Shown: piece after piece, positions 1-5,524 of the stretch
Numbering within the stretch: position 1 is the first letter of the stretch
How the letters are laid out: every line of letters starts with the position of its first letter
NCBI GenBank assembly: GCA_009930445.1
Contig: RZYD01000167.1
Coordinates: 1-5,524, forward strand
Length of the DNA stretch: 5,524 nucleotides
Origin: Bacteroidia bacterium
Lineage (GTDB): Bacteria; Bacteroidota; Bacteroidia; Bacteroidales; BM520
Reading direction: 5' to 3'
Notes under the pieces: model-generated
Told to the model about the DNA's origin: nothing
Seen by the model: only the letters and a program-made list of their open reading frames with translations
Databases searched by the model: none
Made by a program: the position numbers and the translations under genes

Positions 1-441
1 CAAATAAAAAGGATCATCATCGGGATAATAAGAAAGTGCGTTCCCCAGCACGGTCAACCTCCGGTCAAATCGCTCACGGGTTTTCCGGTAGTCATACCAG
101 TGCTTATTTTCATCCGATTCAATAATCTCCATTTGAGCTACAGGGTCGTTATATTCGACGACAAAATCCACGGGTTTACCATCGTAAATCAAATCAATAT
201 AATTTCTTTTCCCGATATCCAGACGGATCAATCCGTAATCCAGTATTGGCGATGGTGTAATCACAAACCGGCCACCAACAGCCGAAAGGGTGTCGATAGC
301 CTGCACATTGTCACCGTACAAAGAGAGTAAAACAATTTCATCAACGGGTATACCCTTCACCTCTCCTTTTATGGAGGCAGTGTGCTGTCCAACGCAGAAA
401 AAAGCAGCACAAAACAAAAAAAACGACAGGAAATACTTCAT
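1..441 (-). CDS. Secreted DUF4369-like protein, probable N-terminal part of a TlpA/thioredoxin-type protein (partial)
   Basis: The reading frame is open from the ATG at 441-439 down to the left edge, giving 147 residues with no stop, so the 3' end is missing. Residues 1-18 form a signal peptide: a lysine, then a hydrophobic run rich in Phe, ending CVG before QH. From about residue 23 a beta-rich segment begins with IKGEVKGIPVDEIVLL and continues through IDTL and a GGRF turn to about residue 100. This resembles the DUF4369 domain found in Bacteroidota in front of thioredoxin-like (TlpA/AhpC) domains. The stretch SDENKHWYDY at 109-118 also resembles the linker of such proteins. In that family the protein sits in the periplasm or on the membrane and is thought to act in thiol-disulfide exchange. 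The CxxC active site would lie to the left of the window, so the redox role is inferred, not seen. The start is the first ATG after a promoter-like element and an A/T-rich leader. It is transcribed divergently from the EEP gene. Confidence 0.72.
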   Translation of the reverse strand, partial: MKYFLSFFLFCAAFFCVGQHTASIKGEVKGIPVDEIVLLSLYGDNVQAIDTLSAVGGRFVITPSPILDYGLIRLDIGKRNYIDLIYDGKPVDFVVEYNDPVAQMEIIESDENKHWYDYRKTRERFDRRLTVLGNALSYYPDDDPFYL

Positions 442-458
442 GAAAATTTTAGTTTTTA

Positions 459-466
459 CAAATATA
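459..466 (-). promoter_or_regulatory. Bacteroidota-type -7 promoter element (TATATTTG)
   Basis: Read on the minus strand, these bases are TATATTTG, an exact match to the TAnnTTTG -7 element used by the primary sigma factor of Bacteroidota. The element ends 17 bases before the ATG of the DUF4369-like gene, implying a short A/T-rich leader of about ten to thirteen bases. The TTTG expected about 19 bases further upstream (-33) is not present; that position reads ATCG. The assignment therefore rests on the -7 match, its position in an intergenic region and its distance to the start codon. In such an A/T-rich region a chance match is possible. Confidence 0.5.
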
Positions 467-484
467 CAATCAAAAATGTGTATC

Positions 485-502
485 CCGATGGGTTATTATC
501 GG
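485..502. other. Short inverted repeat (hairpin) in the divergent intergenic region
   Basis: CCGAT at 485-489 is the reverse complement of ATCGG at 498-502. A G-T pair (490/497) can extend the stem to six pairs around a six-base loop. On the plus strand it is followed at once by CC and five T residues (505-509), which gives it a terminator-like or attenuator-like outline. No plus-strand gene lies upstream that would need terminating here. If it works at all, it would lie in the leader of the EEP gene or act as a binding site between the two divergent promoters. The stem is short and the assignment is weak. I recognised no TAnnTTTG promoter for the EEP gene in this region. Confidence 0.25.
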
Positions 503-529
503 CCTTTTTAAGTATTAATATAGAAAAAA

Positions 530-1552
530 ATGAAATACTATTTTCTGATGGTGTTGCTGGCTGCAGTTATGGTTTCGCGGGCTCAAACGGCAACAGTATA
601 CCGGGTTGCGTTTTATAATGTGGAAAATCTGTATGATATATATGATGATCCTGAAAAAAACGACGATGAGTTCTTACCCCACGGGATTAAAGGATGGAAC
701 TACACCCGGTATTACCAGAAACTGAGGCATCTCTACAAAACCATTGCGGCCTTTGGGGAAGGAAGCCATTTGGTGGCCTTTGGTATGTGTGAGCTGGAAA
801 ATAATTTTGTCACACGACAGCTACTGGAGAACACTCCATTAAAAAAATGTGGATATCGTTTTATTCAGTATGAATCGCCCGACCGGCGCGGGGTGGATGT
901 TGCCCTGGCTTACGATCCCAAGGTGCTGACGCCACTATTTTCAGAACCCATTACCATCCGGTTTCCATTTGATACCCTGGGAAAAACACGGGATATTCTG
1001 TATGTTAAAGTGCTCCTCACTGCGGTCGACACCCTACATCTTTTTGTCAACCACTGGCCGTCGCGATTTGGCGGACTAACCGCGACCATTCCGAAGAGAA
1101 ACTTTGTTGCCTCGGTACTCAAACAGCGTTGTGATTCCTTGTTCCGAATTAGCCCACAAGCGGCCATCATCATTATGGGCGACCTGAACGATGACCCAAC
1201 AGACGAAAGTGTGCTCATCAGCCTCGGTGCCGACAACCACTCCCTCATCAACCTCATGCATCCTGATAATCTGAAAGAAAAAGGCGGCACACTGAAGCAT
1301 GAGTCGGTATGGAATGTTTTCGATCAAATAATTGTCAGTCCTGCATTACTGCAAGGACACATAAAGACTTCGGTATTGGGAGGATGTGCGCACATCGCCG
1401 CTTTGCCGTTTTTGCTATGTGAGGATCCCAAATGGCCCGGAACCAAACTTTATCGAACCTACTCGGGCATGCAGTACCTCGGGGGTTTTGCCGATCACCT
1501 GCCGGTGTATATCGACCTCAAAGTGAGAACCCATAATAGGGATGTAAATTGA
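530..1552 (+). CDS. Secreted endonuclease/exonuclease/phosphatase (EEP) family protein
   Basis: This 340-residue protein has a signal peptide (residues 1-18, MKYYFLM to VSRA, cleavage before QT) followed by one complete EEP domain, about 24-332. The motifs of this metal-dependent phosphodiesterase fold appear in order: YNVENLYD (Asn30), GMCELEN (metal-binding Glu88), RRGVDVALAY (120-128), NHWPSR (His175), GDLND (Asp218 and Asn220), DQIIVS (Asp265) and the final ADHLPV (Asp322, His323). All key residues are present, so it should be an active hydrolase of phosphodiester or phosphate-ester bonds. The substrate could be DNA, RNA, a nucleotide, a phospholipid head group or an inositol phosphate, and the sequence does not decide. 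It most resembles the secreted EEP group common in Bacteroidota (Exo_endo_phos_3 type). The start is firm: an in-frame TAG lies at 521-523, and six A residues precede the ATG in place of a Shine-Dalgarno sequence. The gene is divergent from the DUF4369-like gene, and its 3' end overlaps comEC tail to tail by 35 bp. Confidence 0.9.
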   Translation: MKYYFLMVLLAAVMVSRAQTATVYRVAFYNVENLYDIYDDPEKNDDEFLPHGIKGWNYTRYYQKLRHLYKTIAAFGEGSHLVAFGMCELENNFVTRQLLENTPLKKCGYRFIQYESPDRRGVDVALAYDPKVLTPLFSEPITIRFPFDTLGKTRDILYVKVLLTAVDTLHLFVNHWPSRFGGLTATIPKRNFVASVLKQRCDSLFRISPQAAIIIMGDLNDDPTDESVLISLGADNHSLINLMHPDNLKEKGGTLKHESVWNVFDQIIVSPALLQGHIKTSVLGGCAHIAALPFLLCEDPKWPGTKLYRTYSGMQYLGGFADHLPVYIDLKVRTHNRDVN

Positions 1553-3596
1553 TCGAAAAGGCGCCTTGTGCAGCCGTATTATAGTATTGCAGACGCTCGT
1601 TGGCCGGGCGGCAACGGATTACGCGTGCAAAATCACGGCCATTAGTGGTAACCACAGTTTCCGATACATGAGAAAGGAGAAGTTGTGTTGTTTCATCCTT
1701 CTGCACACCATACAGAAGAACTATATCACACATCGGAAAATACGCACCGGCAGGAATATTATGTACATTTCGACAGATAGCGATCCGCTTTCCGGCAGCA
1801 CACAAAAAGACAAAATCACCATCAGCTCCAGACCATCCGGCTACCCCTTCCCATTGATGTAAATCATACACGCGACGAATTCCAAATTTCAAATGCGAAG
1901 CAGCCGTTACCTGTTCAACAGTATCAGGGCAATAGTTATAACGAAACGCGGAGCGGCCTTCAGTGACTTCAACAATAAGGTTCTTGTAATCGGCGTAAAC
2001 GACCAGGTACCGGGAATTGGATTTTTGTGCACCAACCACAACAAAAGAGACAATCAGGGCAGCGGCCGGAAGCAATACCCAGAACAGCCGGTCACGAAAA
2101 TGGCTATTAATCATCCAGGCCATCAAAACCAGAATCAGAATGATCAAAAGCACCTGCAGAGGATTGAGCCAGAGGGTGTTGATTGCAGCACCGGGAATGG
2201 AGGCTACCGTACTGACTGCATGAAACAGAACAGAAACGAAAAAATAAAATGCCAGCGCAAGATACCGCGCCGCAAAGGGAACCACAGAGGCCAATAGCAA
2301 TGCAATTCCGAAATAAAGGATTACCGTGGCCAGTGGAATAACAATAAGGTTGGTCAGGAGAAATAACAATGGAAACGTGTGAAAATAATAGGCAGCAAGG
2401 GCAAAAGTACCGGCCTGTGCGGCCATGGAAACAATAGTAATATCCCAGATTTTTCGAAGCAGCAGGGATTTGGGCACAATCCATCCGGAAACGGGTTTAT
2501 AGAGGGCAATAATGGCTAAGACTGCTGCATAAGACAGTTGAAATCCAATGGCAAAAAGCAGGAAAGGATTAATAATAAGTAACAGAAGAGCAGAAGCAGA
2601 AATGGAATTGTAAATGGAAGACTGGCGCTTGATCTCGTTTCCGGTAATCACGAAGGTCAGCATAACCGCGGCGCGCATTACCGAGGGAGCCAGGCCAGTA
2701 ATCAATGCATAGCCCCATAATCCAGCCAAAAGAAATATAAGCCGCAGTATTCGAAATACCTTCCTTTTACCGATAAACCCCAATAAAAAGTCCAGAATTA
2801 AAAAGATAATACCAACGTGAAGCCCTGAAACACAAAGAATATGCATTGCGCCTGCAGCGGCGAAAGCGCGACGCGATTCGGGGTCCAGATCGTCGTCGTA
2901 CCCCAGAATTAAGGCTGCAGCAATGGCATAAAAAGAATCTCTGGGTGCATAACGCTCCAAAACATGTAACAACGAACGTCGAATTTTTACCGCCTGACGA
3001 TGAATATTCAGGGTTACAGGTGCGGGCAGGATAATTAATTGATAAAGAGGGGCATAACAGGTAGCGGAAATTTGCTGACGCTTAAGATAACGATTGTAGT
3101 CAAAGCCTCCGGGGTTTACCGGGTAGTTGGGGATACGAAACCTCCCATGATATAAAAACCGGTCACCGGGTAAAGGGGCGATAATGCCTGAGTCGTGCGA
3201 TACGGTAAAAAGCACGTTATAAACTGAACAACCGGTACTGTCACAAACCTGACAAACCCATTTACTGCGGTCAGGAAAACTTGTGGAGACCGATTTAACG
3301 GTACAGCACCATAACGTTTCGCGGGGGTTGTCAGCATAAACAGCAGGTATTTCGCCGCGATACCGAAGAAAACCCACCATAAAAAAAAGCAGGGCAATAG
3401 CCACACCCGGAACAAAGTGCCAGGCATATTCGGTTCCTTTACCCAGAATCCAGAACCATCCAATCAGAAAGCCCAGTAAGGCTAACCCCGAAAGGGTCAA
3501 TGGATGTTCTGGTAAGCGGGTATATTCCGCGGCAATAATACCAAGAATTACAAACAAAAGGGCACGGGTAAGCGGATACGGGTTCAGCACTTTCAT
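1518..3596 (-). CDS. comEC: ComEC/Rec2 family DNA uptake channel protein
   Basis: This 692-residue polytopic inner-membrane protein is expected to carry single-stranded DNA across the cytoplasmic membrane during natural transformation. Three N-terminal membrane segments (about 11-27, 33-52, 61-77) precede a soluble region (about 85-200) of the DUF4131/OB-fold type, which contains YPVNPGGFDYNRYL at 158-171. The Competence domain follows (about 220-500), with HILCVSGLHVG at 252-262, the hallmark of the family, and roughly ten hydrophobic segments up to 522. The last 170 residues are soluble. They occupy the place of the metallo-beta-lactamase domain of longer ComEC proteins, but I find no HxHxDH motif, so this tail looks degenerate or unrelated. 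The shorter form is usual in Bacteroidota. Five cysteines cluster at 97, 98, 115, 118 and 123. The start is supported by in-frame TAA and TAG codons at 3620-3615. The 72 bp gap after the TPR gene shows no clear promoter or terminator, so read-through from lpxB is likely. Confidence 0.93.
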   Translation of the reverse strand: MKVLNPYPLTRALLFVILGIIAAEYTRLPEHPLTLSGLALLGFLIGWFWILGKGTEYAWHFVPGVAIALLFFMVGFLRYRGEIPAVYADNPRETLWCCTVKSVSTSFPDRSKWVCQVCDSTGCSVYNVLFTVSHDSGIIAPLPGDRFLYHGRFRIPNYPVNPGGFDYNRYLKRQQISATCYAPLYQLIILPAPVTLNIHRQAVKIRRSLLHVLERYAPRDSFYAIAAALILGYDDDLDPESRRAFAAAGAMHILCVSGLHVGIIFLILDFLLGFIGKRKVFRILRLIFLLAGLWGYALITGLAPSVMRAAVMLTFVITGNEIKRQSSIYNSISASALLLLIINPFLLFAIGFQLSYAAVLAIIALYKPVSGWIVPKSLLLRKIWDITIVSMAAQAGTFALAAYYFHTFPLLFLLTNLIVIPLATVILYFGIALLLASVVPFAARYLALAFYFFVSVLFHAVSTVASIPGAAINTLWLNPLQVLLIILILVLMAWMINSHFRDRLFWVLLPAAALIVSFVVVGAQKSNSRYLVVYADYKNLIVEVTEGRSAFRYNYCPDTVEQVTAASHLKFGIRRVYDLHQWEGVAGWSGADGDFVFLCAAGKRIAICRNVHNIPAGAYFPMCDIVLLYGVQKDETTQLLLSHVSETVVTTNGRDFARVIRCRPANERLQYYNTAAQGAFSINLHPYYGFSL

Positions 3597-3668
3597 AAAA
3601 ACAGAACTCTTTTTCTATTAATACAAAAGGTGCCAAAAACGAACCCAACCATGAAGGGCAGAAAAAAA

Positions 3669-4715
3669 CTATTTACAATACATATCGAGCCATTTCTGCG
3701 CCGGGCTCACGCCCATGCTTAACGCTTTTTGCCAGTCGGAGCAGGCACCAGCCAGATCATTATCGGCATATTTCGCCAATCCGCGGTTGTATACAGCATC
3801 CCGGGCTTCAGGATTTAAATCAATGGCCCGGGTATAGTGCTGAATGGCTTTTTTATTTTCATTCTTTGCCTTATAGGTGCTTCCCAAACCGTTGTAAGCC
3901 AGCCATGTGTCGGGATTAAGTTCCAAAGCTTTGCGGTAATTCACTGCGGCATTATCATATTGCTTCAGCATAAAATATGAATTGCCAAGATTGATAAATG
4001 CCTGGGAGTTTCCAGGGTTTAAACGGATGGATTCAGAGATATCAGCCACCGCCTTTTCAAAATCATTACTATTGGCGTGCCATAGTCCGCGGTTATAGTA
4101 GGCTGACGCCAGGTTCGGATCCAGTTCAAGGGCTTTATCAAAGGCTTCACCAGCCTCTTCCAGGCGCATAGTATTCATACAGGCGGCTCCTTTGGAATCC
4201 CATAACAAGGCATCCCCGGGTTCGGACTGCAGCGCAATACGAAATTCATGATATGCATCGTAATACTGTTTGACCGCATTATGGTACCTACCCTTAAGGG
4301 CATGGAAACCTTTTATTTCAGGATCCAGACGTTCGATTTTTCGGATATCAGCCCAGGTTTTATCATACTGTTGCAGATTCATAAAGGCTTCGGCGCGGTA
4401 GTAATAAAAATGGGGATTCAGGGAATCTTCCCGAATCGCAAGATTAAATTCCTTCACGGCCTCCTGATATTCACCACGCTGCGCTGAAGCAATCCCTTTT
4501 TTAATACGCGACAAGTCGATAACGGGTTTAATTTGTGCAGAAGAGCCCGAAGTCTGCCCGCCAATTTTTTTCCCCAGCCAAATGCCAGAAGTATCCTCAG
4601 GCGCAGGTTGGCTCGTTTCCATATCCCGGTTAGTTTTTTTGTTGTTATTGTTTCCGCATCCCTGAAAAAGAAAAGCAAGGACAAAAATCAATAGGTAAAG
4701 TGGAGCGATACGCAT
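3669..4715 (-). CDS. TPR-repeat lipoprotein
   Basis: This 348-residue protein begins with a lipoprotein signal peptide: a hydrophobic run at 4-17, then FQGC with the acylated Cys at 20, followed by GNNNN. It should be anchored in the outer or inner membrane facing the periplasm. A polar linker (21-66) leads into eight contiguous 34-residue tetratricopeptide repeats: 67-100, 101-134, 135-168, 169-202, 203-236, 237-270, 271-304 and 305-338. They carry the usual small residues at positions 8 and 20, aromatic residues at 11, 17 and 24, and Pro near 32; the central ones are near-consensus (for example AYYNRG and ALELNP). The last repeat contains GACSDWQKAL, a form often seen at the end of Bacteroidota TPR proteins, and the protein ends WLDMYCK. 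TPR arrays bind other proteins; the partner is not visible here and I see no enzymatic domain. The ATG lies 5 bp after the lpxB stop codon, so the two genes are surely co-transcribed. Eight repeats could make a full superhelical turn. Confidence 0.88.
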   Translation of the reverse strand: MRIAPLYLLIFVLAFLFQGCGNNNNKKTNRDMETSQPAPEDTSGIWLGKKIGGQTSGSSAQIKPVIDLSRIKKGIASAQRGEYQEAVKEFNLAIREDSLNPHFYYYRAEAFMNLQQYDKTWADIRKIERLDPEIKGFHALKGRYHNAVKQYYDAYHEFRIALQSEPGDALLWDSKGAACMNTMRLEEAGEAFDKALELDPNLASAYYNRGLWHANSNDFEKAVADISESIRLNPGNSQAFINLGNSYFMLKQYDNAAVNYRKALELNPDTWLAYNGLGSTYKAKNENKKAIQHYTRAIDLNPEARDAVYNRGLAKYADNDLAGACSDWQKALSMGVSPAQKWLDMYCK

Positions 4716-4720
4716 AATAA

Positions 4721-5524
4721 TTATTTTTTACGGGTTAAAAATTCATACATTTCAGCGGCAATACGGGCGGAAGCACCTGCTCCTCCGATTTTATCCTGAA
4801 GCAATTTATAATCGTTGAGCATCGTTTCGCGGGCTGGTTGACCCGGAAGAATCCGCTCCAGCTCCTGCATAAGCCTGTCAGGATTAAACTCCGACTGGAT
4901 AAGTTCCGTAACGGCCTGTTTTTTTAAGATCAGGTTAACCAGTGAAATAAAGGGGATCCGGATCAGCCACCGGGCAATGGCCACAGAGGCGGGATTTCCG
5001 GAATAGCAAACAATTTGCGGCACATTAAAAAGTGCGGTTTCCAGTGTGGCGGTGCCGGAAGTTACCACGGCACAATCGACCGTATGGAGGAGAGGATAGG
5101 TGCTATCATACAATATTTCTATATTCCCGCATTCGGGAAGTAATTGAGTATACAAATTTCGATGGTGCGAAACACCGGCAACGAGAAACGAAAATTGTGG
5201 ATAGGCATTGGCCAGGGTTCCCATGACCGGCAGTATTCTTTTTATTTCCTGACTGCGGCTTCCTGGAAGAAGGGCGACACGGATACGATTGTGGTTGCGG
5301 GGTTTCACCGGATGGGCATGGATAAACGCATCGATCTCATCCATCACAGGATGGCCGCCATAGAATACGTTCACCCCATATTCCTTATAAAACTCTTTTT
5401 CAAACGGAAGAATGACGAACATGCAATCAACCATCCGTTTTATTTTTCGAATACGGTTCTTTTTCCATGCCCATACCTGCGGAGAAACATAATAAAAGAC
5501 CGTAATATTGTTTTTTTTGGCAAA
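4721..5524 (-). CDS. lpxB: Lipid-A-disaccharide synthase (partial, C-terminal two thirds)
   Basis: LpxB (glycosyltransferase family 19) joins UDP-2,3-diacylglucosamine to 2,3-diacylglucosamine-1-phosphate (lipid X) to form the lipid A disaccharide, working at the cytoplasmic face of the inner membrane. The frame is open to the right edge, so 267 residues are seen and roughly 100-120 N-terminal residues of the usual 370-390 are missing. Conserved blocks, numbered from the window edge, are YYVSPQVWAWKKNRIRKI (11-28), LPFEKEFY (39-46), GGHPVMDE (56-63), LLPGSRSQEI (85-94, containing the Arg that corresponds to the catalytically important GSR arginine), SGTATLETAL (156-165) and ISLVNLILKKQAVTELIQ (193-210). 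An internal ATG at 5434 is not the start, because the conserved VSPQVWAWK block lies upstream of it. The gene heads the visible lpxB, TPR lipoprotein, comEC series. Its TAA stop lies 5 bp before the next start. Confidence 0.95.
   Translation of the reverse strand, partial: FAKKNNITVFYYVSPQVWAWKKNRIRKIKRMVDCMFVILPFEKEFYKEYGVNVFYGGHPVMDEIDAFIHAHPVKPRNHNRIRVALLPGSRSQEIKRILPVMGTLANAYPQFSFLVAGVSHHRNLYTQLLPECGNIEILYDSTYPLLHTVDCAVVTSGTATLETALFNVPQIVCYSGNPASVAIARWLIRIPFISLVNLILKKQAVTELIQSEFNPDRLMQELERILPGQPARETMLNDYKLLQDKIGGAGASARIAAEMYEFLTRKK

Noticed and set aside
382..618. Plus-strand frames of 73-78 codons spanning the divergent intergenic region
   Set aside because: They run through the 5' ends of two better supported genes and encode no recognisable signal, domain or motif.
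910..1290. Open frame of 126 codons on the minus strand inside the EEP gene
   Set aside because: It lies wholly inside a gene with a complete set of catalytic motifs, its protein shows no recognisable domain, and its composition looks like antisense of the EEP frame.
1558..1567. Perfect 10 bp palindrome AAGGCGCCTT just after the EEP stop codon
   Set aside because: It has no loop and no following T run, so it cannot be an intrinsic terminator. It lies within the comEC codons for Gln-Gly-Ala-Phe and is explained by them.
1893..2297. Open frame of 134 codons on the plus strand inside comEC
   Set aside because: It is antisense to the ComEC membrane segments and gives a low-complexity, polar, Asn/Lys/Gln-rich protein, as expected from the opposite strand of hydrophobic codons.
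2107..2484. Open frame of 125 codons on the minus strand, out of frame within comEC
   Set aside because: It shares the strand with ComEC, but the ComEC frame is intact throughout, so this is not a frameshift remnant. The predicted product is Cys- and Ser-rich with no family resemblance.
3439..3648. Short minus-strand frame of 69 codons starting upstream of comEC
   Set aside because: It overlaps the comEC start in another frame. Its product has no recognisable feature, and the ComEC start is well supported by upstream in-frame stops.
3597..3668. Possible promoter or terminator in the gap between the TPR gene and comEC
   Set aside because: The gap is A/T-rich, but I found no exact TAnnTTTG on the minus strand and no stem longer than three pairs followed by T residues. 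It was left unannotated.

Overview
The window looks like ordinary chromosomal DNA from a member of the Bacteroidota. The evidence is the set of phylum-typical families (a DUF4369-type secreted protein, a secreted EEP-fold protein of the Bacteroidota type, a ComEC without a recognisable metallo-beta-lactamase tail, and a TPR lipoprotein whose last repeat contains GACSDW). A/T-rich leaders without Shine-Dalgarno sequences and a TAnnTTTG-type promoter element agree with this. I cannot place it below phylum from the sequence alone.

Layout, left to right. (1) 1-441, minus strand: the N-terminal 147 residues of a secreted DUF4369-like protein, cut by the left edge. Its thioredoxin-like half, if present, lies outside. 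(2) 442-529: an 88 bp divergent intergenic region with a TATATTTG promoter element facing left and a short hairpin. (3) 530-1552, plus strand: a secreted endonuclease/exonuclease/phosphatase-fold protein with all the expected catalytic motifs. (4) 1518-3596, minus strand: ComEC, the inner-membrane DNA uptake channel, whose 3' end overlaps the 3' end of gene 3 by 35 bp. (5) 3669-4715, minus strand: a lipoprotein made of eight TPR repeats. (6) 4721-5524, minus strand: the C-terminal 267 residues of LpxB, lipid-A-disaccharide synthase, cut by the right edge.

The three minus-strand genes on the right run lpxB, TPR lipoprotein, comEC. The first two are 5 bp apart and almost certainly share a transcript. 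comEC follows after 72 bp and is probably read through from the same transcript, though a separate start cannot be excluded. The genes concern the cell envelope: lipid A synthesis, an anchored TPR scaffold, and DNA import. The two left-hand genes encode exported proteins and are divergently transcribed.

I found no tRNA, rRNA, CRISPR array, insertion sequence, integrase or attachment site, and no gene-free stretch longer than 88 bp. I do not see convincing evidence of an undescribed system. The most interesting points are the missing nuclease motif in ComEC, next to an overlapping gene for a secreted EEP-fold enzyme, and the TPR lipoprotein tightly coupled to lpxB.
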